Source: Tichowtungia sp964455665
Lineage (GTDB): Bacteria > Verrucomicrobiota > Kiritimatiellia > Kiritimatiellales > Tichowtungiaceae
Direction of reading: 5' to 3'
NCBI GenBank assembly: GCA_964455665.1
Contig: CAYVYL010000003.1
Coordinates: forward strand, 32,498 to 96,497
DNA: 64,000 nucleotides
The notes beneath the pieces are model-generated. The model was not told the origin of the DNA and did no database searches. It worked only from the letters and a program-made list of their open reading frames with translations. Position numbers and translations under genes: made by a program. Positions 17,118-25,386 of this stretch are shown here, piece by piece (positions within the stretch are counted from its first letter, which is position 1; each line of letters begins with the position of its first letter).

Positions 17118-17959
17118 AAGGTAATCCTTGCGGGGTTAAGGAGACTCTCGTCCTCATTATAAACTTGCGAATAAGGCGCACCATAAAAGGCGGCTTCCAG
17201 ATTCATTGCGGTTGAATATTTACAAAATCCACTTCGCACCAGGCTGAAACGCTCCGTGAGCTCACTCATCCACAGCGGCACATCACGAAAGGTCTTCAGC
17301 TCAAGAATCACACCGGGATACTTGCGATTCAATGCAACCGTCGAATCCATCGCCCGCCAGCGGTCACCGGCGGCCGGGAACGTCCAGTCGCGCGTACGGC
17401 GGTAGCAAAGCTTCCGGTCAAACGTGACGCGCGCATAATGATAATTTTTCCCGATGTAAGACTCGCGGTGATAGCGAATGAAAACAATCGGCTTCATGTT
17501 CATTTGCTCGCGAAGACGAAGAAAATCGAAAAAGGCGAACGCCTCCTTTTGACTGCGGAACTCGGGGCGAGGCCCGTCGTGGAAAAGCTCTTCGTTGTAG
17601 AGCTCACGCGGAATCATGACGCGGCTTTTGGCAATGGAACCGCGAAGCTTTCGTTTAATTTCTAAAAAAACAGGAATGCGTTCGTCGGTTCCGTAGGTGC
17701 GGATGCGCATCTTAAAGCGGTTGATCGCATCCTCTTCCTTAGCGCGGTGAAGGTGTAGTCCTTCGGAGTCGAGCTGCAGTGTGGTGATCATATATTCGGG
17801 GGGATCGCCCACACCATGCGGATCTTTCTCACAGAAAGGGGCAATAAAGTCCCTAATTTTGGGGACCAGCGAGGGCGGAATAATATACTTCGCCTCATAG
17901 CGGTTGAATTCGCTCTGAAGTGACAGCTTCCTGCGCAAGCTAGATCGGTCTGAATCCAT
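17114..17959 (-). CDS. VTC-domain (polyphosphate polymerase-like) protein
   Basis: A 281-residue soluble protein of the VTC/triphosphate-tunnel fold, whose yeast member VTC4 makes polyphosphate from ATP. Tunnel-lining motifs are visible: FNRYEAKYIIPP at the start, FKMRIRTYG, VFLEIKRKLRG, IVFIRYHRESYIG, ARVTFDRKLCYRR and GVILELKTF. The basic and acidic positions expected for phosphate and metal binding (NRxEAKY, RxRxYG, ExKRK, RYxR, FDR, ELK) are all retained, so it may be catalytically competent. It is the first gene of the operon, which is unusual in also supplying an adaptor and an outer-membrane duct. The substrate and product here are not proven. Confidence 0.85.
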   Translation of the reverse strand: MDSDRSSLRRKLSLQSEFNRYEAKYIIPPSLVPKIRDFIAPFCEKDPHGVGDPPEYMITTLQLDSEGLHLHRAKEEDAINRFKMRIRTYGTDERIPVFLEIKRKLRGSIAKSRVMIPRELYNEELFHDGPRPEFRSQKEAFAFFDFLRLREQMNMKPIVFIRYHRESYIGKNYHYARVTFDRKLCYRRTRDWTFPAAGDRWRAMDSTVALNRKYPGVILELKTFRDVPLWMSELTERFSLVRSGFCKYSTAMNLEAAFYGAPYSQVYNEDESLLNPARITL

Positions 17960-18034
17960 AAACTACAAGTTTACCGGAATGAAGCTTACTTCGCAAAAAA
18001 ATAGTTTGCTGAATAAAACTATCGCCGCGAAATC

Positions 18035-18111
18035 TTCCACTAGTTGGAAGCCGCCGCCCATGCGCCGCGTCCCGAAGGGTCGCTAAAAGCGCTGTGCCGC
18101 AACGCAGTTGC
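18035..18111. repeat. Palindrome plus GCGCTGTGCCGCAACGCAG element
   Basis: A one-mismatch palindrome (TTCCACTAGTTGGAA, 18035-18049) lies beside cgtcccgaagggtcgc and gcgctgtgccgcaacgcagt (18070-18111). The second element has relatives at 8315 and inside rsmE. The stretch fills the gap between serS and the VTC operon. Confidence 0.6.
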
Positions 18112-19383
18112 CTAACCAAGTTTTTCGAGGCCGCCCAGATAGGGGCGAAGGATTTCGGGAACAGTGACGGTGCCGTCAGCGTTCTGGTTGTTCTCAATGA
18201 TGGCAACGACGAGGCGCGGCAAAGCGACACCGGATCCGTTCAAGGTGTGAAGGAACTGCGGCTTGCCGTTTTCGTCGCGACAGCGAATGCGCGCGCGACG
18301 GGCCTGGTAGTCGCCGAAGTTACTGACGGAGGAGACTTCGAGCCAACGTTCAACGCCGGGAGCCCAGAGCTCGATGTCGTAGCACTTGGCGGCGGAGAAG
18401 CCGAGGTCGGCGGTGCAAAGCTCGATGACACGGTAGTGCAGGCCGAGCAACTGCAGCACTTTTTCGGCTTCAGCGACGAGAATCTCGTGCTGCGCGACGG
18501 ATTGCTCCGGTTTGACGAAATTGACCATTTCGACTTTGTCGAACTGGTGTAGGCGAAGCAGTCCGCGGTTCGTAGAGCCGGCGGCGCCGGCTTCACGGCG
18601 GAAGCACGGCGTGTAAGCGGCCAGTTTGATCGGCTCGCTGACGTCGATTATTTCATCGCTATAGAGGTTGGTGAGAGGCACTTCAGCAGTCGGGACGGGA
18701 TAAAGCTCGTCGGTGTCGATATAGTACATGTCTTCCGAAAACTTCGGCAGCTGGCCAGTGCCGGTCATAGCGGCGGCGTTGCAGACGAACGGCGGTTCGA
18801 CTTCGGTGTAGCCGTGCTCGGTGGTGTGCAGATCGAGCATGTAGGAAATCAGTGCGCGCTGGAGTTTGGCGCCCTGCCCCGTGTAGACAGGGAAACCGGA
18901 GCCGGTGATTTTCGCGCCGCGCTCGAAGTCGACCAACTTAAGTTCTTCGCAAGTGTCCCAATGCGGTTTGACGTCGAAATCAAATTCTTTCTTTTCGCCG
19001 AAGCTGCGCAAAACGGGGTTGTCTTCTTCGGACGAACCGACCGGAACGGTGGTGGCGGGCATGTTGGGGATGTAGAGGATGATGTTGCTAATTTTTTCGT
19101 CGAACTCACGTACCTGTTCGTCGAGCACAGAAATGCGATCGCCGATTTTGCGAACCTCTTCCTTGGCGGCCTCCGCGTCGTCCTTTTTGCCCTCTTTCAT
19201 GAGGCCGCCGATGGTTTTTGAGGCGGCATTGCGTTCGGTCTTGAGGCTTTCAGCTTGAGTGATAGCCGCGCGGCGTTTTTGATCGAGCGCGAGCAGTCCG
19301 TCGACATCAGCCTCGGCTTTGCGGTTGACGAGCGCCTGTTTGACGACATCCGGATTTTCGCGAATGAATTTAATGTCGAGCAT
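18112..19383 (-). CDS. serS: Seryl-tRNA synthetase
   Basis: A 423-residue class IIa synthetase of normal length. The N-terminus MLDIKFIRENPDVVKQAL leads into the two-helix coiled-coil arm that grips the tRNA-Ser variable arm (about 30-100). The catalytic core shows GSGFPVYTGQGAKLQRALI, TGTGQLPKF, motif 2 FRREAGAAGSTNRGLLRLHQ, serine/ATP contacts FDKVE and ELWAPG, and motif 3 LNGSGVALPRLVVAI. It acts in the cytosol and also charges tRNA-Sec where present. No repeats interrupt it. The hexokinase gene lies upstream on the same strand, 65 bp away. Confidence 0.97.
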   Translation of the reverse strand: MLDIKFIRENPDVVKQALVNRKAEADVDGLLALDQKRRAAITQAESLKTERNAASKTIGGLMKEGKKDDAEAAKEEVRKIGDRISVLDEQVREFDEKISNIILYIPNMPATTVPVGSSEEDNPVLRSFGEKKEFDFDVKPHWDTCEELKLVDFERGAKITGSGFPVYTGQGAKLQRALISYMLDLHTTEHGYTEVEPPFVCNAAAMTGTGQLPKFSEDMYYIDTDELYPVPTAEVPLTNLYSDEIIDVSEPIKLAAYTPCFRREAGAAGSTNRGLLRLHQFDKVEMVNFVKPEQSVAQHEILVAEAEKVLQLLGLHYRVIELCTADLGFSAAKCYDIELWAPGVERWLEVSSVSNFGDYQARRARIRCRDENGKPQFLHTLNGSGVALPRLVVAIIENNQNADGTVTVPEILRPYLGGLEKLG

Positions 19384-19448
19384 CGGTTTTTCCTCACAAA
19401 TCTTTCAGCAGAGTATCAGGATCCAACAAATTGTGAACCCTGCAACAA

Positions 19449-20666
19449 TCAAAGACTGAGCGCCGCGATGGCGGCTCCGACGACCGGCGCGTCGTCGACA
19501 TGCACGCAGAAATAGTCGATGCCCGCCTGTTCGAGAAGCTTTTCCAGTTTTTCTTCGGCCTGTTCACGCAGGCGGAAGGTTTTAAAGAAGGTGGAGCCGT
19601 CGCGGTTGATGCAGACCGGTGAGGTACCATTGCGAATGGCGGCGACCGCGAGGTTGACGGCACTCAGGTGAGCGGCGCGGTCAACGACAGCGTTAAACAC
19701 CGCCCGGATCCATTCGCGGTCCGTTTCCAAAAAGCGCGGATCATCCAGCGGACCGACGTCGCGCCCGTTCTGCGCTACGAAGTTGTCGGTATGAATCAGG
19801 CCCAAGGTGTCCAGCTCCGCAATCGCCTGCACGCCGCTTTCGGAAAGCGGAGCCTTCTTGAGGGCGGCCAGCGTGAGCGATCCGAGGTAGTTGCCGGAAA
19901 TCATTTTTTCAAAAGTCTGTTCGCCGGGGTTAATGGTGGCGGCATCGAGCTCGCGGTCGATTTCGGTGATCGGCAGTTTGTTGAATCCGCCGGATTCGAC
20001 GTTGATGACCTTGCCGTCGTCCAGATAAGCGATGTTGGTTCCAGTGCCAAGGATGAAGCCAACGTAACCTTTGGCTCCGTTCGCCCGCCCTTCCGTAACA
20101 CCCGCGATCATGGTGGCCACGGCGTCGTTGAGCAGTACGATTTTTTTGCGCTTAACGCCGCGGGCTTCGAGCGCCCGGTTGAGTTCCTCGCCGAGCAGAC
20201 AGCCGATCACTTCCGGCGCGTCTACGCCTTTGGTCCACTGCAACAGTTTACCGTCATGGTTGGGTTGAATTTCGCAGGGGTATGAAAAACAAAAGCCAAT
20301 GGAGTCGGATTCGTGGACCACCGGCATCACCCGGTCGACGAGTTTTTCAAAAAACTCCACCTTGGAAATTCGCCCGTTAAGACCGATCATTCCTTTCTTC
20401 TCAAAATTTTCGATCTGCAGATCGCCCGCATCGTCAAACAGCGCCGTGCCGACGCGCAAGGTGGTTCCGCCCGCGTCAATGACGATGACTTTCCGGTTTT
20501 TCTCAATGCCATTGCCGACATCCAGATAGGCTCGGAGCATCGACAACGAGTTCTCTTCGCCGGCCAACCCCTTGTCCATTTCAGAAAAAAACGACTTCAT
20601 CAGGGACTCAGCGTCGTATCTCTCCGCACTCAGCCCCAGACTCTCAATAAAATTTTTCACAAACAA
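19449..20666 (-). CDS. Eukaryote-type hexokinase family protein
   Basis: A 405-residue sugar kinase of the hexokinase (not ROK or glucokinase-A) family. Phosphate loop 1 is KVIVIDAGGTTLRVGTALF and the sugar-binding region includes SIGFCFSYPCEI. The catalytic aspartate lies in LLNDAVATMIAG, and phosphate loop 2 is GFILGTGTNIAYL. The short C-terminal domain ends APVVGAAIAAL, the adenosine-site helix. It probably phosphorylates glucose or a related hexose with ATP. Hexokinases of this type are uncommon in bacteria. The gene shares direction with serS. An imperfect 110-bp tandem duplication lies directly upstream, in what would be its leader or promoter. Confidence 0.85.
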   Translation of the reverse strand: MFVKNFIESLGLSAERYDAESLMKSFFSEMDKGLAGEENSLSMLRAYLDVGNGIEKNRKVIVIDAGGTTLRVGTALFDDAGDLQIENFEKKGMIGLNGRISKVEFFEKLVDRVMPVVHESDSIGFCFSYPCEIQPNHDGKLLQWTKGVDAPEVIGCLLGEELNRALEARGVKRKKIVLLNDAVATMIAGVTEGRANGAKGYVGFILGTGTNIAYLDDGKVINVESGGFNKLPITEIDRELDAATINPGEQTFEKMISGNYLGSLTLAALKKAPLSESGVQAIAELDTLGLIHTDNFVAQNGRDVGPLDDPRFLETDREWIRAVFNAVVDRAAHLSAVNLAVAAIRNGTSPVCINRDGSTFFKTFRLREQAEEKLEKLLEQAGIDYFCVHVDDAPVVGAAIAALSL

Positions 20667-20883
20667 AATCCCTTCGGATACAGAAAATCGATCTCTTCAG
20701 AAAGCGCGTCCATCCGTTTCCCAAAGCTATAGAAGATACTGGAAAATTTATCCGCTGTCTTTAAAAAACTCCCAAAAAATTCTTTCGAATACAGTAAATC
20801 TCTCTTCTCGGAAGACGCATCTTTCAATTTCCAGAGCTATCAAACGTACTAGAAAAATTCTCCGCTGTCTTGAAAAAAACCAT
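20664..20883. repeat. Imperfect tandem duplication (two units of about 110 bp)
   Basis: Unit 1 (20664-20773) and unit 2 (20774-20883) align over their whole length: ttcggatacag/ttcgaatacag, agctatagaagatact/agctatcaaacgtact, and tccgctgtctt in both. The offset is 111 then 110 bp, so one base of indel has accumulated, which argues against a protein-coding role. It lies between the hexokinase start and the CPBP gene end. Confidence 0.8.
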
Positions 20884-20904
20884 AAGTTTTCTGAGAGGGA
20901 GGGC

Positions 20905-21810
20905 TCAACCGCCCGTCAGAGCCAATAAAAAAACGGTGACGGCATTAAAACAGGCGTGCATGCCGATCGGCACCAGTAGCGAACGGGTGCGGGCGTAAGC
21001 AACGCAAAACATGACCGACAGCAGAAAAAGCGGCAGAAACGACGGCAAATGGAAATGCATCCCGGCAAACAAAAGAGAAATGATCACGATTCCCGGCCAC
21101 ATGCCGGCGCGGCGGACCATCCAAGGCAGAAGCACCCCGCGGAAAAAAAATTCCTCAAAGACCGGCGCGAGCACAATGGCCACAAAATACATCGCCACGC
21201 GCTCCAGCAGCGGAGCGGGCGCGAGGAAAACCTGCGCCACCTCCTGCAGGTAAAAATCGTATCCGAGCTGATAGAGGAAAATCTGATAGAACACGCTGTA
21301 GAACCAGAGGATCGGGATGGCCGCCAGATAGAGCAGGACGGAAAGCCCCGCCATCGCCGGAGCGCGCCGCCAGGAGAGGCCGAGCTGCTCCCGCCCGGAC
21401 CGGCGGCGATAAATGAAAACACCGGATAAAATGATCAGCGCGGGAAAATGGAAGAAAAGAGCCATAAACAACAGGGTATCCGGCTGAAGCTCATGGGCAT
21501 CGGGAAAAAGGGCGCCGTACGACAGCGAACAGGCCGCGTAAAGCGCGACCAGTGTCAGCAGCAGGATCAAGACCATCTGGCCAGGCAGCGCACGCGCCGC
21601 TAGATCCTCATACCACAACCGGGGACGGGCGGGCCGTTTGATGAAATATACAACCAGTACCAGATCCAGCACGATCCCCACGCACAGCAAAAGCAGAAAA
21701 AACAACCCTGCCAGCACGGTTCCGTCCGGCGGCTGGCTGTAGTCCCAAAACACCCCGCTCTGCGGAACCATCTCGGCTAAAAATGGAAAATATGTAAACA
21801 TCTCGGTCAC
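20905..21810 (-). CDS. CPBP family (type II CAAX-like) intramembrane metalloprotease
   Basis: A 301-residue polytopic membrane protein with about eight hydrophobic segments. The diagnostic motifs are at the C-terminal half: VFEEFFFRGVLLP (the EExxxR box), FAGMHFHLPSF (metal-binding histidines) and GMHACFNAVTV (HxxxN box). Family members are membrane-embedded glutamic proteases or prenyl-protein proteases, and bacterial ones often act in immunity to peptides or in regulated proteolysis. Nothing nearby suggests a bacteriocin, so the substrate is unknown. It is transcribed away from asd. Confidence 0.88.
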   Translation of the reverse strand: MTEMFTYFPFLAEMVPQSGVFWDYSQPPDGTVLAGLFFLLLLCVGIVLDLVLVVYFIKRPARPRLWYEDLAARALPGQMVLILLLTLVALYAACSLSYGALFPDAHELQPDTLLFMALFFHFPALIILSGVFIYRRRSGREQLGLSWRRAPAMAGLSVLLYLAAIPILWFYSVFYQIFLYQLGYDFYLQEVAQVFLAPAPLLERVAMYFVAIVLAPVFEEFFFRGVLLPWMVRRAGMWPGIVIISLLFAGMHFHLPSFLPLFLLSVMFCVAYARTRSLLVPIGMHACFNAVTVFLLALTGG

Positions 21811-21986
21811 AATAGCGGCTTGTTTTTAGTTTTTAAATCAAATACCGTTCCCGACCTTTTGGGGAAAGGAAAATTGGATTACAGGAGTACTTGGATTATT
21901 GAGGAACAGAAATCCCTATCATCCATCAATCCGAAATTCCATTATTCCAGAACTGTTGAATTTTAAATCTACCTTAGGAGTATGAC
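21811..21986. repeat. Intergenic word-repeat stretch before asd
   Basis: No gene is seen. Loosely repeated words such as ggattacagg, ggattattgagg, atcaatccgaaattcc and attattccag run through 21866-21965. A similar string (ggaatactggaatgatgg, then attattg) appears at 49640-49670 after the GH13 gene. It must also contain the divergent promoters of the CPBP and asd genes, which I could not pin down. Confidence 0.4.
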
Positions 21987-23093
21987 ATGAAAGTTGGCTT
22001 AGTTGGATGGCGTGGCATGGTGGGTTCCGTTTTAATGGAGCGTATGCGCGCGGAAAATGATTTTGAAAAGATTGATCCGGTGTTTTTCACCACCTCGCAA
22101 GCCGGGCAGGCCGCGCCGAACGTCGGCAAGGGCGACTCGATGCTGCTCGACGCATTCGACATCGATGCGCTCAGCACGATGGATGTGGTGCTGACCTGTC
22201 AGGGCGGCGACTATACCACCGCCGTGCACGGCAAACTGCGCGAGTCCGGCTGGAACGGCTACTGGATTGATGCGGCCTCCACCCTACGCATGGCCGAACA
22301 GGCCATGATCGTGCTCGATCCGATCAACAGCCCAGTGATCGACGCGGCGTTGGCCGACGGCAAAAAAGATTTTATCGGCGGCAACTGCACCGTCAGCCTA
22401 ATGCTGATGGCGATCGGCAGCCTCTTCAAAGCGGGCCTCGTCGAATGGGTCTCTTCGATGACCTATCAGGCCGCCTCCGGCGCGGGCGCAAAAAATATGC
22501 GCGAACTGCTCTGCCAGATGGGATCCCTCAACGACTGTGTGGCAGCCGAACTGGCCACCCCCTCCTCCGCGATTCTTGAAATCGACCGCAAGGTCACCGC
22601 CTGCCTGCAGGGTTCTGACATCCCGACTGAAAACTTCAGCGCACCGCTGGCCGGCTCGCTGATTCCGTGGATCGACAAAGCCGTCGACGACGGCCAGACC
22701 AAAGAGGAGTGGAAGGGTTTTGTTGAGACCAATAAAATCCTGCAGAACGATCCGCTGATTCCGATCGACGGCATCTGCGTGCGGATCGGTGCGATGCGTT
22801 CGCACTCGCAGGCGCTGACGATCAAACTGACCAAAAATGTTCCGGTTGACGAAATCATGGAAATCCTGCGCAACGACAACGAGTGGGTGGATGTGGTCGA
22901 CAACAACAAAGAGGACTCGCTCGCGCGTCTGACGCCCGCGGCGATCTCTGGCACGCTCACCGTTCCGGTGGGACGCATCCGCAAAATGAAAATGGGGCCG
23001 GAATATCTGAGCGCCTTCACGGTCGGCGACCAGCTGCTGTGGGGTGCGGCCGAACCGCTACGCCGGATGCTGCGCATTCTTCGCGATGCGTGA
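21987..23093 (+). CDS. asd: Aspartate-semialdehyde dehydrogenase
   Basis: A 368-residue enzyme making aspartate-4-semialdehyde from aspartyl phosphate with NADPH, the branch point to lysine/diaminopimelate, threonine and methionine. It has the NADP loop VGWRGMVGSVLMERM, the catalytic cysteine Cys134 in FIGGNCTVSLM, and SGAGAKNMRELL. The length and the GGNCTVSLML motif match the Gram-negative (E. coli-like) class, not the shorter Gram-positive class. TAGGAG precedes the ATG by about 7 nt. A hairpin at 23151-23176 follows. Confidence 0.96.
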   Translation: MKVGLVGWRGMVGSVLMERMRAENDFEKIDPVFFTTSQAGQAAPNVGKGDSMLLDAFDIDALSTMDVVLTCQGGDYTTAVHGKLRESGWNGYWIDAASTLRMAEQAMIVLDPINSPVIDAALADGKKDFIGGNCTVSLMLMAIGSLFKAGLVEWVSSMTYQAASGAGAKNMRELLCQMGSLNDCVAAELATPSSAILEIDRKVTACLQGSDIPTENFSAPLAGSLIPWIDKAVDDGQTKEEWKGFVETNKILQNDPLIPIDGICVRIGAMRSHSQALTIKLTKNVPVDEIMEILRNDNEWVDVVDNNKEDSLARLTPAAISGTLTVPVGRIRKMKMGPEYLSAFTVGDQLLWGAAEPLRRMLRILRDA

Positions 23094-23150
23094 TTCAGGA
23101 TCCGAGATCCGGGATGTTGTGAGCAGATCTCGCATCCCAAAACCCTTATC

Positions 23151-23176
23151 GGCGGTTTAGCGAAAGCTAAGCCGCC
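23151..23176. terminator. Bidirectional hairpin between asd and the lipoprotein gene
   Basis: GGCGGTTTAGC (23151-23161), a GAAA tetraloop and GCTAAGCCGCC (23166-23176) form an 11-bp stem with one wobble pair. T-rich runs are short on both sides, so termination may be weak. It abuts the lipoprotein stop codon. Confidence 0.6.
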
Positions 23177-23344
23177 TTATTCGTACCCGCTCATGCCGGG
23201 AATACCGACGCTGCCTTCCCATGAAGCGGGTGTGCCCCAGGGCATATCGGAATATTCGCGCGGGGTGCCATCCTCATAGGTCGGGGTGGCGCAACCAGCG
23301 ATAGCGGCGGCGAGCAGAAGTAAGACTATACATTTTCCAAACAT
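23177..23344 (-). CDS. Small predicted lipoprotein
   Basis: A 55-residue protein beginning MFGKCIVLLLLAAAIAGC, a lipoprotein signal peptide with lipobox AIAGC. The mature part (about 38 residues) is rich in Gly, Pro and Tyr (TPTYEDGTPREYSDMPWGTP) and matches no family I know. The chosen ATG lies inside a one-mismatch palindrome (23335-23349), whose TTTGGAAAA encodes FGK. The repeat therefore seems to supply the start codon and first residues. No strong ribosome-binding site is visible. The frame extends upstream but without coding character. Confidence 0.55.
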   Translation of the reverse strand: MFGKCIVLLLLAAAIAGCATPTYEDGTPREYSDMPWGTPASWEGSVGIPGMSGYE

Positions 23345-23444
23345 CGGAAAATATATGCTCTTTTTTTGCCATTCCTTCCAGTCATTGCTTTTGAAAAATT
23401 CAAAAGCCTCTCTCCGCTTCTCTCCGAGTCCACTGTCTGGAAGC

Positions 23445-24332
23445 TTAATTTCCGCGGACACGGGAGAGGCAGGCGAAGAGTTCAGGATAGAACGCCGTCT
23501 GTGCGCGGTTAAGCAGGTAGAGGTGAATGCCCGGCACGCCGTTTTCAACCAGTTCTGAAATCTGCTCAATCGCCCAGTACAATCCGATGCGCTCGGCTTT
23601 GGCCGGATTATCCTGCGCGGCTTCGAGATCATGCAGCAGACGGCTCGGCACATGAAAGTCGCAAAAATCCTGCATCCGGTTGATCTGCTTCAAGGAGATG
23701 ACCGGAAGCAGGCCGGGCAGGATCGGAACCGTGATGCCCGCCGAGCGGCATTGGTCGACAAATTTAAAATAGACCCGGTTATCCAGAAAAAGCTGCGTGG
23801 TAATAAAATCGGCCCCCGCATCCGCTTTTTCTTTCAGGCGGGCGATATCCTCTTCAAGGCTTGCCGCCTCGGGATGCTTTTCTGGATAGCCGGCCACGCC
23901 GATGCAAAGCCCCGGGTGCCGCTCGCGCAAAAATGCAACCAGCTCGGCGGCATACTGAAATCCGTCGGGTGCGGGCTGAAAGGAGCTTTCTCCCTTCGGC
24001 GGATCGCCGCGAAGCGCCATAATATGATTAAATCCCTGTTCCGCAATGGCGTCCGAGGACGCCTCTAGGTCGGCACGAGACATGCCGACACAGGTGCAGT
24101 GCGGCATAATGGATTCATAGCCGAGCCCGGCAAGCTGCCGGCACACCTCAAGCGTCGGCCCGGCGGCGGTGCCGCCCGCCCCGCAGGTGACGGACACAAA
24201 ATCGGGGTTTAACCCAGCCAGCTCGACGGCGGCTTGGTCAAACGTACTCCGGCCCGCATCAGTTTTCGGTGGGAAAAACTCCACCGAAATGAGCGGACGG
24301 TCAGCGGTCTTGAGTTGTTGTGCAATCGTCAT
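23445..24332 (-). CDS. metF: Methylenetetrahydrofolate reductase
   Basis: A 295-residue FAD enzyme reducing 5,10-methylene-THF to 5-methyl-THF, for methionine synthesis or a one-carbon branch. It shows ISVEFFPPKTD near the start, FVSVTCGAGG, then NHIMALRGDPP (flavin/folate contacts), GVAGYPEKHPEA and ADFITTQLFLDN. I start at ATG 24332 because the longer frame would begin inside the HU terminator. It has no C-terminal regulatory domain, so it is the bacterial type. The small lipoprotein gene lies downstream on the same strand. Confidence 0.95.
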   Translation of the reverse strand: MTIAQQLKTADRPLISVEFFPPKTDAGRSTFDQAAVELAGLNPDFVSVTCGAGGTAAGPTLEVCRQLAGLGYESIMPHCTCVGMSRADLEASSDAIAEQGFNHIMALRGDPPKGESSFQPAPDGFQYAAELVAFLRERHPGLCIGVAGYPEKHPEAASLEEDIARLKEKADAGADFITTQLFLDNRVYFKFVDQCRSAGITVPILPGLLPVISLKQINRMQDFCDFHVPSRLLHDLEAAQDNPAKAERIGLYWAIEQISELVENGVPGIHLYLLNRAQTAFYPELFACLSRVRGN

Positions 24333-24370
24333 GAATATCTGCCTATCCGGATAGACGGAATTATGCAAGT

Positions 24371-24405
24371 GTAAAAAAACAACCGCTTCCGGAGAAGCGG
24401 CCATT
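24371..24405 (-). terminator. Rho-independent terminator of the HU gene
   Basis: On the minus strand CCGCTTC-TCC-GGAAGCGG is followed by TTGTTTTTTT. The complementary side also has a short T-run, so it could stop transcription both ways. Confidence 0.85.
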
Positions 24406-24419
24406 TTTCGCAACTGCGA

Positions 24420-24701
24420 TTAGCCAAGAACTGCGTCTTTAGCGGCTTTAGCAATACGGAACTTGAGAACCGTTTTCGCAGCAATCTGGATTGTTTCGCC
24501 AGTAGCAGGGTTGCGACCCATGCGAGCTTTGCGGTCAACTTTAACAAGTTTACCGAGACCAGGAACCGTGAAACCATCTTTCGCACCGGCGTAAGCCTGA
24601 TTAACGAGCGACTCGATAGCGGCTTTTGCCTGAACTTTGCTGATGTCAGCGTCTTCAGCGACTTTTGCGATGATCTGTGATTTGGTTGCTGCTTTTGCCA
24701 T
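24420..24701 (-). CDS. HU-family DNA-binding protein
   Basis: A 93-residue nucleoid-associated protein. It begins MAKAATKSQIIAKVAEDADI and contains GLGKLVKVDRKARMGRNPAT followed by GETIQI, the beta-arm with the conserved RxGRNPxTGE signature, then an alpha-helical Lys/Ala-rich C-terminus. AGGAGA precedes the ATG by about 8 nt, deciding this start over the longer frame. Codon use is biased as in highly expressed genes. A terminator follows immediately. An inverted repeat ATTGGAG/CTCCAAT (24762-24783) upstream may be part of its control region. Confidence 0.93.
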   Translation of the reverse strand: MAKAATKSQIIAKVAEDADISKVQAKAAIESLVNQAYAGAKDGFTVPGLGKLVKVDRKARMGRNPATGETIQIAAKTVLKFRIAKAAKDAVLG

Positions 24702-24929
24702 TTTGAATTCTCCTATTGCAGTTGTTTTTGTTCGCGCGGCCTGTTTAATCGACCCCAATTCATTGGAGGATTGTTACTCCAATTAGAAAACCGGCGCAAG
24801 GTGAAATACGATAATAATGAAGTATAGATAGCGATTGGTGAAATCCAGCTCCAGTTTTTTGTCCGGTTTTTCATTGACCCGACTCCGCAGAAGAACAAAA
24901 TGCCCGATTCTATTTTGCGTGGATATATT

Positions 24930-25376
24930 ATGAATCTTAAAAAAGTACTTTCAAAAGACTCGATTCTGCCGGATTTAAAGGCGGAAACAAAAAACGCGGT
25001 TATTGAGGAGCTAGTCGACTTTTTGGCACAAAACGGAAGCATCGGCGATCCCGCCGCCGCCCTGCAGGCCGTCATGAATCGCGAAGCGAAAATGTCCACC
25101 GGCATGCAAAACGGCATCGCCATTCCTCACGGGAAAACAGACACGGTCAATCAGCTGCTCGTTGCGATTGCAACTAAGAAAGGCGGGGTCGATTTCGATG
25201 CGATGGACGGCCAGCCCTGCAACATCTTCATCCTGACCCTCTCCCCCGAACACCGCGCGGGCCCGCACATTCAGTTTCTCGCCGAAATCAGTAAACTGCT
25301 CGGCAACGTGCACCTTCGTGAAAAACTGGTCGCCGCGGGTTCCGCCGATGAGATCCTTAACCTGCTGACTGCCTAG
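24930..25376 (+). CDS. PTS IIA-like (PtsN-type) domain protein
   Basis: A 148-residue EIIA(fructose/nitrogen) domain. It begins MNLKKVLSKDSILPDLKAET. The phospho-acceptor histidine is His67 in NGIAIPHGKTD, and HIQFLAEISKLLGN and a C-terminal ADEILNLL helix complete the fold. No sugar-specific EIIB or EIIC is nearby. Its stop is 8 nt before the antiporter start, so it probably regulates that transporter, as PTS-IIA domains do with some cation/proton antiporters (inference). The start at 24930 is chosen by homology. Confidence 0.88.
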   Translation: MNLKKVLSKDSILPDLKAETKNAVIEELVDFLAQNGSIGDPAAALQAVMNREAKMSTGMQNGIAIPHGKTDTVNQLLVAIATKKGGVDFDAMDGQPCNIFILTLSPEHRAGPHIQFLAEISKLLGNVHLREKLVAAGSADEILNLLTA

Positions 25377-25386
25377 GGAACCCGCC

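Noticed and set aside
20572..20928. 118-codon frame covering the tandem duplication
   Set aside because: It shows internal repeats only because the DNA is duplicated; the units differ by an indel and the frame overlaps two real genes.
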